A stretch of DNA of 48,553 bases from Bacillota bacterium (lineage in GTDB: Bacteria; Bacillota; Sulfobacillia; JAJZYS01; JAJYTV01): contig JAJYTE010000020.1 of NCBI GenBank assembly GCA_021793215.1, positions 1-48,553 on the forward strand. Direction: 5' to 3'. Below are positions 24,358-30,755 of the stretch, in pieces. Numbering within the stretch: position 1 is the first letter of the stretch; every line of letters starts with the position of its first letter. The translations under genes and the position numbers were made by a program. The notes beneath the pieces are model-generated. The model was not told the DNA's origin. It saw only the letters and a program-made list of their open reading frames with translations, and made no database searches.

Positions 24358-24699
24358 CTACCGCAGCGCGGCCACGAGCCCGGCCCCTTCGATGACGACA
24401 GCGTCCATGCCCTGCGCGGACCGCGTCTCGTGCAGCTCGCCCGCCAAGAAGAGCGCTGCCTCCCCGGGCGATCGGCGCTTTGGCTGGCCGTCGGCACCGG
24501 ACACCTCCGCGTCCCCGGAGGTGATCAGCAGGAGCTGCTCCGACGACGCCTCATGCCGACCGATCACGCCGCCGGGCGCCAGGTGGATCCATGCGGTGTG
24601 CAGGTCGTGGGCGCCGCGCAGGATCGGGGAGAGCGTGAAGTCCGCGCTCCCGTGGTGCGTAACCGGCAGCGCCGACTGCGTTACGGCAAGCGTGCGCGT
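24358..24699 (-). CDS. Small cupin-domain protein, apparent ACG start
   Basis: About 113 residues forming one cupin barrel: HTAWIHLAPGGVIGRHEASS (motif 1, His present) and SPGEAALFLAGELHETRS (motif 2, Pro-Gly and His present), so a metal site is likely. The first in-frame codon at proper distance from GGGAGG (24708-24713) is ACG at 24699. There is no ATG, GTG or TTG in frame anywhere in the N-terminal half, and the frame upstream runs into the yabR terminator. Either ACG initiates or the base is wrong. Function unknown; likely a sugar or small-ligand-binding or regulatory cupin. Confidence 0.6.
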   Translation of the reverse strand, partial: TRTLAVTQSALPVTHHGSADFTLSPILRGAHDLHTAWIHLAPGGVIGRHEASSEQLLLITSGDAEVSGADGQPKRRSPGEAALFLAGELHETRSAQGMDAVVIEGAGLVAALR

Positions 24700-24718
24700 C
24701 GGTCCCGCCTCCCTCGCG

Positions 24719-24752
24719 AAAAAACTGCGGGCGCCGGTCGCCCGGCGCCCGC
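24719..24752 (-). terminator. Rho-independent terminator after yabR
   Basis: GCGGGCGCCGG (24727-24737) pairs perfectly with 24742-24752, and on the minus strand six T follow (24719-24724). It starts 6 bases after the yabR stop and ends the yab-type transcript. Confidence 0.9.
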
Positions 24753-24757
24753 GAAAT

Positions 24758-25219
24758 CTATAATGCCCGGCCCTTGCCACCGCGGTGCGTATCGTGGTGT
24801 TTGCGCAGGTCCGCCTGCTTGTCCTCACTGTCCTTCATGAACCGCGCGAGCTTGTCCTCGAAGTTCTGTGGACGCCCAGGACTGCGCCGATTCCCGAACG
24901 ACGGGCGGCCCCCCTCGCTGCGACGCGGGCCTGCGGCTGCGCCAGGTTGCGCTTGGCGGATCGAGAGCCCGATCTTCTGGTTGCCGTCGAAGGAGAGGAT
25001 CTTGACCTTGACCTTGTCCTGCTCCTTGAGGAAGTCCTTGATGTCGTTCACGTACGCGTCCGCGACCTCCGAGATGTGAACAAGCCCGGTCTTGCCGGAA
25101 GGCAGCAGCACGAACGCACCAAAGCGCGTGATGCCAGTCACCACGCCCTCGACTACCGCCCCGACCACGATCTCTGTGTCCGCCAAATTCTCCCCGCTTT
25201 CCCATGTTGGCAGTCGCAT
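24758..25219 (-). CDS. yabR: S1-domain RNA-binding protein, YabR-like
   Basis: A protein of up to 153 residues with one S1 domain (VVEGVVTGITRFGAFVLLPSG, GLVHISEVADAYVNDIKDFL, KVKILSFDGNQKIGLSIRQA) and a charged, disordered C-terminus. Its place directly after divIC is the same as yabR in Bacillus. The start may be ATG 25219 or TTG 25186, the latter just after GGGGAG; the S1 domain is intact in both. Probable role: ribosome- or RNA-associated general stress/translation factor (family inference). Confidence 0.9.
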   Translation of the reverse strand: MRLPTWESGENLADTEIVVGAVVEGVVTGITRFGAFVLLPSGKTGLVHISEVADAYVNDIKDFLKEQDKVKVKILSFDGNQKIGLSIRQAQPGAAAGPRRSEGGRPSFGNRRSPGRPQNFEDKLARFMKDSEDKQADLRKHHDTHRGGKGRAL

Positions 25220-25273
25220 TCGCCACTACCTCTGGTAGCGATTCTAGCGGGGATTGCCGAGGGGCGTCAAGCG

Positions 25274-25651
25274 CTAGGGCGATGTCTTGACGATGATCGG
25301 CGTGGTTCCGCTCGGCGCGTAGTGCAGTTGGCTGCGTACGGCGGCCGCCTGACCCGCCGTCGACCGCAGGTAGGTGGCTTGCCGCTCTAGAGAGCGGTTG
25401 TGCTGCTGTACCTGCGAGAGCTGCGTCGTGACGACATGGGTATCCTGCTGCACCTTGAGGAGTTGCAACTCCCCGACGGCGCCGGCGCCGATCAGGTAGA
25501 TGACGACGCCGGCGAACATCATGCGCCCGAACCGAAGCTTCAGGCGCTTGCGCCTGCGGGCCGGTGGACGCGACGGCGAGCGCGGGGAATCCCGCACTGG
25601 GATGGGCGAGCGCAGCGCTGCGAGCCCGATCGCGTCAACTGCCTTCGTCAA
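25274..25651 (-). CDS. divIC: Septum formation initiator DivIC/FtsB
   Basis: A 125-residue bitopic membrane protein: basic cytoplasmic N-terminus (SRPPARRRKRLKLRFGR), one membrane helix (MMFAGVVIYLIGAGAVG, residues 44-60), then an extracytoplasmic coiled coil (LLKVQQDTHVVTTQLSQVQQ and on). It works in the divisome with FtsL and DivIB. Its start overlaps the stop of the HTH gene by 17 bases. The cytoplasmic part is longer than in Bacillus. Confidence 0.85.
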   Translation of the reverse strand: MTKAVDAIGLAALRSPIPVRDSPRSPSRPPARRRKRLKLRFGRMMFAGVVIYLIGAGAVGELQLLKVQQDTHVVTTQLSQVQQHNRSLERQATYLRSTAGQAAAVRSQLHYAPSGTTPIIVKTSP

Positions 25652-25877
25652 TCTCGTCGTCCTCCTCTCTCACGGACAGGGCGAGCGGGTCGCCGTCGAT
25701 CACGATCACGACCTGGTAGCCCTTCTGCTTCGCGCGGTGCAAGAGCGTTTGGACGCTCGACTCGCTGAGTTGCAGCTGTCGAGCGATCGCCTCCTGCCGC
25801 ACGCCCGTCTCCTTCAGTGCGACGGCCTGGCGCTCCCGGAAGCTGAGCCGCTCCGCTCCCCGGATCTCGATGTGCAC
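25635..25877 (-). CDS. Small HTH protein (sigma-70 region 4 / LuxR-type helix-turn-helix) inside the yab cluster
   Basis: An 80-residue protein from GTG 25877 (GGAGGGGG upstream). Residues 8-50, RLSFRERQAVALKETGVRQE then AIARQLQLSESSVQTLLHRA, are a clear region-4-like helix-turn-helix. A short acidic tail with VVIVIDGDPLALSV follows. It lies between yabQ and divIC, a position with no such gene in Bacillus. It could be a regulator of the cluster or a structural DNA-binding protein; no promoter-binding region 2 is present, so it is not a full sigma factor. Confidence 0.75.
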   Translation of the reverse strand: MHIEIRGAERLSFRERQAVALKETGVRQEAIARQLQLSESSVQTLLHRAKQKGYQVVIVIDGDPLALSVREEDDEIDEGS

Positions 25878-25938
25878 GGCTCCCCCTCCGAGAATTGTCC
25901 ACTGTTTGTCCACATTTTGTGGATATCTTGTCGGTAGG

Positions 25939-26250
25939 CTAGGTTCTACGTCGCCGCCGAGACTCCTGCCAGGGTGTGCGAAGCAAGCCGAGCAGCGCGA
26001 GCGACGCGCCGAGTCCGGCGATCAGCCCGACGAACACGTAGGCCCGCAGATCGCCCACGGTGCCCACGAGGAGCGCCGTGCCCGCAAGCGCGCTCAGCGC
26101 GAGGAGCAGCACCGCTTCCCCGAGGCTGCGCCAAAGGCCGCGCCTTTGGCCGAGGAGCGAGACGGCGTGCCAGGCCGGCACGACGCACATCCCCACGAGC
26201 GCGGCGAACAGCAGTCGGTCGGCCTGCTCCAGCAGCGGCAGGTCGATCAC
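25939..26250 (-). CDS. yabQ: Spore cortex biosynthesis protein YabQ
   Basis: A 103-residue membrane protein with about four hydrophobic segments and a basic C-terminus (ESRRRRRT). In Bacillus, YabQ sits in the outer forespore membrane and is required for cortex formation. Identification rests on its length, topology and position immediately after yabP, with a GTGA stop-start overlap at 26247-26250. Confidence 0.8.
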   Translation of the reverse strand: MIDLPLLEQADRLLFAALVGMCVVPAWHAVSLLGQRRGLWRSLGEAVLLLALSALAGTALLVGTVGDLRAYVFVGLIAGLGASLALLGLLRTPWQESRRRRRT

Positions 26251-26516
26251 TTGAGCAGCCTCCGCCAGCTTCCCTTGCGCCGACTCTCCGCGACGTAGAG
26301 CAGCGCACCGACCTCTCCGTCCAGGACGAGGTCGCCCTGCTCGAGATCGAGGTGCCTGATGTGCAGGCTCTCGCCGCGCACCGTGAGCAGCCCGAGTTGG
26401 GTATGCAGCACGATCTCGCGGTCGTCAAACGTCTCGACCTTGGCTACTCCGGTCATCGTCAGCAGGTTGCGGTCTACCAGCTCGAGCCCGTGGTGATGCT
26501 TGGGTGCCTCAGGCAC
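26247..26516 (-). CDS. yabP: Sporulation protein YabP
   Basis: An 89-residue protein of the YabP/YqfC family: HHGLELVDRNLLTMTGVAKV, then FDDREIVLHTQLGLLTVRGE and LHIRHLDLEQGDLVLDGEVG, ending in LLYVAESRRKGSW. In Bacillus it is a sigma-E-dependent protein needed for spore cortex. GTG 26516 follows GGAGGT at 6 bases; the longer open frame upstream is antisense. It is translationally coupled to yabQ. Confidence 0.9.
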   Translation of the reverse strand: MPEAPKHHHGLELVDRNLLTMTGVAKVETFDDREIVLHTQLGLLTVRGESLHIRHLDLEQGDLVLDGEVGALLYVAESRRKGSWRRLLK

Positions 26517-26649
26517 GGCGCCACCTCCGTTTCCCAATGCTATGCGCATGGCGGAGGCTACGTGCCAAGGAGGGCGGCGGCGGCGCGACGAATGTCTTGG
26601 CACTGGCGGCCGCGCGCGGCCGCACGCGGCACACATGGAGCTGATCACG

Positions 26650-26952
26650 GTGGTACGGCACATTCTGCTGATGACGCTGCGGCAGGACGCGACGGCGCAG
26701 GAGCTCGCCGCGCTCTCGGCGGGCTTCGACTCCCTCGCGCGCGACATCCCGGAGATCGCGGCGCTGCAGCATGGCGCCGCGCTGAAGCTTCCCGGCAGTT
26801 CGGCCCTGGGCGCGGACTACGCCGTCATCCTCGACGCCGCGGACGAGGCGGCCTTCGCCCGGTACATCGCCCATCCCCTGCACCAGGAGTTCGTGCGCGG
26901 CGTCATCGCGCCGCTTCGCACCGGCGCCATGTCCGCCCAGATCCGCCTCTAG
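26650..26952 (+). CDS. Dabb-domain (stress-responsive alpha/beta barrel) protein
   Basis: About 100 residues: VVRHILLMTLRQDATAQELA, then the AALQHGAALKLPGSSALGAD segment and a terminal YIAHPLHQEFVRGVIAPL, typical of Dabb ferredoxin-like dimers. GTG 26650 gives the family N-terminus (V/M-RHxxL) and stands 9 bases after GGAG; ATG 26635 is an alternative. Function of such stand-alone Dabb proteins is mostly unknown. It lies on the plus strand inside an otherwise minus-strand sporulation cluster, divergent from yabP. Confidence 0.8.
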   Translation: MVRHILLMTLRQDATAQELAALSAGFDSLARDIPEIAALQHGAALKLPGSSALGADYAVILDAADEAAFARYIAHPLHQEFVRGVIAPLRTGAMSAQIRL

Positions 26953-26968
26953 GAAGCGGGGAGGTCTG

Positions 26969-27787
26969 GTGGCGCCGGGCGTGCTCGCGCTCGTGCTCTC
27001 CTCGGCCGCGCTGCACGTCGCCTGGAACGCGGCCGCGCGCGCGCAGGCCGGCAGGCTGCGCTACATGTGGCTGATCATGGTCGGCGGAGGCCTTGCGGGG
27101 CTGATCGCCGCCATCCCCTCGCTGGGCGGGCTGCAGCTCCAAACGGTCTGGCCGTGGCTCGCAGCGACCTGCCTCCTGCATGCCTTCTACTTCACGACCC
27201 TGGCCGCAGCCTACCGGCATTCCGAGCTTGCCTGGGCCTACAGTCTCTCACGCGCCCTGGGCGTCGTCGCGACGGCGGCCCTGGCGCTCGCACTCTTCGG
27301 CCAGCAGCTCGGCCCGCTCGCCTGGGGCGGCCTCCTCCTGGTCGTCGCGGGATCGCTCGTCGGCGCCGGCTCGTTCGGCCAGCCGCAGGCGCTCTGGCGC
27401 GTCGCGCTGATCGGCTTCCTGATCGCCGGGTACACCCTGGTCGACAGCCATGCCGTGCGCATCGCGCCGCCGATCGCCTACGTCGCGCTCCTATACCTCG
27501 GCGCGGGGCTTCTGGTGAGCCCCCTCGCCCTGCGCGGCTCCCGCGCCCAGGGCGACGCGAGGGGGCTCGGCTTCGGTGTCGTGAGCATCGCCTCGTACCT
27601 CTTGATGCTGCTCGCGTACCGCTTGGGCCCTGCGGCACCCCTCCTGGCGCTGCGCCAGTCCGCGCCGCTGCTCGCCGCGCTCGCCGGCTACTTCTTCCTG
27701 CGCGAGATTCCTTCTCGGCGCCTTTTGCTCGGCACGGGCCTGATCGTCGTCGGTGCGGTCCTCTTCACGCTCGGCCCACTGGGCTAG
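26969..27787 (+). CDS. EamA/DMT-family transporter
   Basis: A 272-residue membrane protein with about ten hydrophobic helices in two EamA-like halves (AALHVAWNAAARAQAGRLRY ... LARALGVV-type repeat ... REIPSRRLLLGTGLIVVGAV). GTG 26969 follows GGGGAGG. It begins 16 bases after the Dabb gene and is probably co-transcribed. DMT transporters export metabolites such as amino acids; no substrate is indicated. It converges with the GH18 gene, 10 bases apart, with no terminator between. Confidence 0.88.
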   Translation: MAPGVLALVLSSAALHVAWNAAARAQAGRLRYMWLIMVGGGLAGLIAAIPSLGGLQLQTVWPWLAATCLLHAFYFTTLAAAYRHSELAWAYSLSRALGVVATAALALALFGQQLGPLAWGGLLLVVAGSLVGAGSFGQPQALWRVALIGFLIAGYTLVDSHAVRIAPPIAYVALLYLGAGLLVSPLALRGSRAQGDARGLGFGVVSIASYLLMLLAYRLGPAAPLLALRQSAPLLAALAGYFFLREIPSRRLLLGTGLIVVGAVLFTLGPLG

Positions 27788-27797
27788 GAACTTCCAC

Positions 27798-28862
27798 TCA
27801 GATCAGGCGATGGGTGAGCTTCGTCCAGAAGTCCGGGGCCTCGTAGCCGAGCCGCCAGAGCGCGATGCCGCCGATGTGGTTGCGGCGCGCAAGGCTCAGC
27901 TTGGTGGCGAAGGAGCGCGGATCCTCGTACCAGACCTCGTGGCTCCCGTTGTCCTGGTACGAGAAGTGGTACTCCTGCGCCGTGGTGTCCCAGGTCGGCC
28001 GGATGCCGTACTTCTTCAGAAGCGCCTGGGCCTGCAGCGTCGACACGGTCGTAGCCGAGCCGCCCGACCAGTCGTAGCCGTAGCCGGCGACGCCCAGGTA
28101 GATGCGCGCTTTCGGAATGTGCTGGAGCGCGAACTGGAGGTTCTGCTTCACCCACGGCAGCGGGGCGACGGCTCCCGGCGGCCCGCCGTCGTAGTGGTGG
28201 TCATAGGCCATCACCACGACCGCGTCCGTCTCCCCGCCCAGCGCCGGGTAGTCGTAGGGGTATGAGACGTCGGTCGTGATTCCCACCTTCGGGAACACGG
28301 CGACGCCGACGCCCTTGCCCAGCTTGTGCAGGCGTCCGCTGAGGTCGTGAAGGAACGTCGACAGGTCGTCGCGCGAAGACGGAGCGAGGAGTTCGAAGTC
28401 GACGAAGGCGCCATCGAAGTTGTGCTTCTGCACGAGGTCGACGATCGCGCTGGTCATCGCGAGTCGCGCCGACGAGGAGTGCATCGGGTTGGTGCCGGAG
28501 TTCCCAAAGAGCGGCCAGATCCGCATGTCGCGCTGGTGGGAGAAGCGCGTGATGTGCGGGTCGGTGTTGTCCGCGGTGAGAGAGCCGGAGGCGTTGATCC
28601 GGTACCAGTACGGGCTGACGATCTGGATCTCTTTGCTGTGCTGGCGAAGGGACGGCCATGAACTCGGGTCGCCGCCGCCGCCGCCGTTCTCGTAGAACCC
28701 CATCACCATCGGGTGCCAGAACAGCGACCAAGCCGACCTCGGCAACCCTCGCGCCGCGTTCGGCGCGCGCGCGCTGCGCACCGAGAGCCCGACGACGATC
28801 AGCAAGAGGAGCGCGGCGCCGCCGATGATCTGGTAGCGCCAGCGCATGAACATGTCGCGCAT
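27798..28862 (-). CDS. Membrane-anchored GH18 glycosidase (YaaH/SleL-like spore-lytic type)
   Basis: A 354-residue protein with an N-terminal membrane anchor (residues 11-28) and one GH18 barrel. The catalytic signature is FDGAFVDFE, with Glu157 as general acid and Asp155 beside it. The first Asp of the usual DxDxE is Phe here, as in YaaH/SleL-type proteins that vary at this site. VMAYDHHYDGG and YLGVAGYGYDW are further GH18 strands, and WRLGYEAPDFW closes it. No LysM domains are present, unlike SleL. In a sporulation cluster it is likely a cortex or peptidoglycan N-acetylglucosaminidase for germination. The ribosome site overlaps a hairpin (next entry). Confidence 0.85.
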   Translation of the reverse strand: MRDMFMRWRYQIIGGAALLLLIVVGLSVRSARAPNAARGLPRSAWSLFWHPMVMGFYENGGGGGDPSSWPSLRQHSKEIQIVSPYWYRINASGSLTADNTDPHITRFSHQRDMRIWPLFGNSGTNPMHSSSARLAMTSAIVDLVQKHNFDGAFVDFELLAPSSRDDLSTFLHDLSGRLHKLGKGVGVAVFPKVGITTDVSYPYDYPALGGETDAVVVMAYDHHYDGGPPGAVAPLPWVKQNLQFALQHIPKARIYLGVAGYGYDWSGGSATTVSTLQAQALLKKYGIRPTWDTTAQEYHFSYQDNGSHEVWYEDPRSFATKLSLARRNHIGGIALWRLGYEAPDFWTKLTHRLI

Positions 28863-28891
28863 GACGAGCCTCCCTTGGGAGTAGGCTCGTC
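28863..28891 (-). promoter_or_regulatory. Hairpin that covers the GH18 ribosome-binding site
   Basis: In mRNA sense GACGAGCCT (28883-28891) pairs with AGGCTCGTC (28863-28871), directly before the start codon. The AAGGGAGG Shine-Dalgarno lies in the loop and right arm. It could reduce translation until opened, or act as a terminator of rqcP read-through. Confidence 0.45.
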
Positions 28892-28942
28892 CGCCGCGCC
28901 GCCGATCATGCCTGCACGGCCGCAGCCGTGGACCGACAAAGC

Positions 28943-29200
28943 CTAGCCCTTCTCCTCCTGGGAGATGATCTCGTACAGTTCCTTCGCTCCCTGAGCCGAC
29001 ACGTGCTCCGGAGTCGCGAGCACCCTCAGGCGCGTGATTCTGCCCCCGAGGTCGATCTCGAGGAGGTCGCCGACCCGCACGTCGCTCGCCGGCTTCGCCG
29101 CCTTCGAACCGATCTGGACGCGTCCCGCCTCGGCGGCGTCATGCGCCAGCGTGCGGCGCTTCACGAGCCGTGAGACCTTCAGCCACTTGTCGAGGCGCAT
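28943..29200 (-). CDS. rqcP: S4-domain RNA-binding protein RqcP (YabO)
   Basis: An 85-residue S4-domain protein: MRLDKWLKVSRLVKRRTLAH, GRVQIGSKAAKPASDVRVGD. RqcP (formerly YabO, Hsp15-like) binds stalled 50S subunits and works with RqcH in C-terminal alanine tailing. ATG 29200 has TAAGGAG upstream. It is in the same relative place as in Bacillus, between mazG and yabP, although hup and other genes intervene. Confidence 0.93.
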   Translation of the reverse strand: MRLDKWLKVSRLVKRRTLAHDAAEAGRVQIGSKAAKPASDVRVGDLLEIDLGGRITRLRVLATPEHVSAQGAKELYEIISQEEKG

Positions 29201-29218
29201 CGACCGTTCTCCTTAAAC

Positions 29219-29252
29219 GCGGAAGGGGCCGGGAAGACCCGGCCCCTTCCGC
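29219..29252 (-). terminator. 15-bp hairpin between hup and rqcP
   Basis: Arms 29219-29233 and 29238-29252 are exact complements with an AAGA loop, starting 7 bases after the hup stop codon. Likely separates high hup expression from the rest of the cluster. Confidence 0.75.
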
Positions 29253-29259
29253 AACGCGA

Positions 29260-29535
29260 TTACTTCGCGACGGAGTCCTTGAGCTGCTTCCCCGCCTTGA
29301 AGGCCGGGACCCGGCTCGCCGGGATGCTGATCTCCTTCTTCGTCTGCGGGTTCAGGCCCTTGCGCGCAGCGCGCGAACGAACCTCGAAGGTACCGAAGCC
29401 AACCAGGGAAACCTTGTCGCCGCCCTTGAGGGCTTCTTCGACCGAGTCCACGAACGCGGTAACCGCCTTCTCCGCGTCCTTCTTGCTGAGGCCCGCGCGG
29501 TCGGCTACCTTCGCGACCAGTTCGGTCTTGTTCGT
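29260..29535 (-). CDS. hup: DNA-binding protein HU, apparent ACG start codon
   Basis: A complete 91-residue [22 protein letters not shown], then [20 protein letters not shown] and the DNA-binding arm [20 protein letters not shown], ending [14 protein letters not shown]. The codon at the Met position, right before NKTEL, is ACG (29533-29535). It stands 7 bases after a strong GGGAGG. There is no ATG, GTG or TTG in frame from there to the upstream stop; the next in-frame candidate, GTG 29451, would remove 28 conserved residues including helix 1. So initiation at ACG, or a T-to-C error or mutation, must be assumed. HU is a nucleoid protein that bends DNA and is normally essential in Bacillus. Confidence 0.9.
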   Translation of the reverse strand, partial: TNKTELVAKVADRAGLSKKDAEKAVTAFVDSVEEALKGGDKVSLVGFGTFEVRSRAARKGLNPQTKKEISIPASRVPAFKAGKQLKDSVAK

Positions 29536-29609
29536 AGGTACCCCTCCCTTTGCCGGATTGTCGACGCCTAGGATTCGGCAATCTGCCCAGCTCTCCTGCT
29601 AATGTGGCT

Positions 29610-30755
29610 TCACTGGGCCATTTTTGCCTCGTTCCAGGCGTTCTGGATGTCGTTTCGCGTCGCTTCCGACAGTTTCCTGCCGAGAATTCCCTCCGCGTTG
29701 GCGCATGTGCGCCTTAGATCCGCGAGTTCGGCCCGCACCGCGGCTTCGAGGTCCTCGCCGCGGAGGATGCGCCGCGCAAGTTCCGCGCCGATTCCGCCGT
29801 CCGCAATCGGCTCGACGCCGAGCCTTCGCAGCCGCTCCACCGCTTTCTGGAACGCGGCCAGGGACGAGAGAGCGCGCGGTATGCCGGAGAGTTCGCTCAG
29901 GCGCTCGAGCCCCTCCTCGGCCTTCAGCTCGTCCCAACGCGGCAGGAAGTCCGCCGCGCTCGCGTAGTGCTCGTCGCCGAAGACGTGCGGGTGGCGGCGT
30001 CGCAGCTTTCGGCGCAGCGCCTCCGCGATCGCGCCGACGTCGTACGCACCTGCCTCCTGGCCGAGTTCCGCGTGGAACAGCACTTGCAGAAGCAAGTCTC
30101 CCAGTTCTTCCACCGCTTCATGCACATTTCCATCCTGCAGGGCGTCGTACGCCTCGGCGGCCTCCTCAAGGAGGTACGGCAGAAGCGACATGTGCGTCTG
30201 CTCGCGGTCCCAGGGGCATCCGCCTGGAGCCCTCAGCCTGGCCATGATCGCCTGCGCGCCGACGAAGCGCAGCGCGGCATCCCCGCCGAGCGGCGGTACG
30301 TAGAGGAAATCCTGCGCGGTGCGGCGCGCCCAAAGCTCTGGCACTGGCGCCTCCTGCCGCGTGCCGGCGCGGAAGAGGATGCCCGGGGGCGCCTCCTCCA
30401 AGGGCCCCGGCAGCTCGTCCACTCCCTGCCCGTAGAGCAGTACGCCCTGCGCCGCGGGCCAGGGCGCGTCGCTGCCCGCGTGCCGGCTCAAGGTGGCGGA
30501 GGGGAGACCGAGCAGGACGGCGAGCGGCGCACACCACTCCACCTCGGCGCCCTCTGCGATCGCCCTCTCTAGCCAGGGATCGGAGGCCTCCGGCCCGCCG
30601 AACAGCAGGAGCACATCCGCGTCGCCCGAAGGGAACTCCTCCTCAGCGACGATCCCGAGGGCCCCCGCGACGCCGGGGCCGCAGCGCAGGCGCTCGCCGC
30701 GAAGGGCTGATGCGATCCTCTGCCCGTCTCCAACGCCGATCACCCGCAATCGCAT
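29610..30755 (-). CDS. mazG: MazG-type nucleoside triphosphate pyrophosphohydrolase (YabN-like, shortened methylase domain)
   Basis: A 381-residue protein. Residues from about 175 on are a MazG domain: GGCPWDREQTHMSLLPYLLE, then EEAAEAYDAL, VEELGDLLLQVLFHAEL (the EExxD-type metal site) and KLRRRHPHVFGDEH. The first 170 residues begin MRLRVIGVGDG and end DFLYVPPLGG, like the tetrapyrrole-methylase domain of YabN (489 residues in Bacillus), but are much shorter and lack its glycine-rich motifs. That domain is probably degenerate. MazG hydrolyses aberrant NTPs. The start follows the flippase stop directly. Confidence 0.88.
   Translation of the reverse strand: MRLRVIGVGDGQRIASALRGERLRCGPGVAGALGIVAEEEFPSGDADVLLLFGGPEASDPWLERAIAEGAEVEWCAPLAVLLGLPSATLSRHAGSDAPWPAAQGVLLYGQGVDELPGPLEEAPPGILFRAGTRQEAPVPELWARRTAQDFLYVPPLGGDAALRFVGAQAIMARLRAPGGCPWDREQTHMSLLPYLLEEAAEAYDALQDGNVHEAVEELGDLLLQVLFHAELGQEAGAYDVGAIAEALRRKLRRRHPHVFGDEHYASAADFLPRWDELKAEEGLERLSELSGIPRALSSLAAFQKAVERLRRLGVEPIADGGIGAELARRILRGEDLEAAVRAELADLRRTCANAEGILGRKLSEATRNDIQNAWNEAKMAQ

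Noticed and set aside
26500-26634. N-terminal extension of the Dabb protein
   Set aside because: It overlaps the yabP start region, and the family begins at the V/M-RHILL position.
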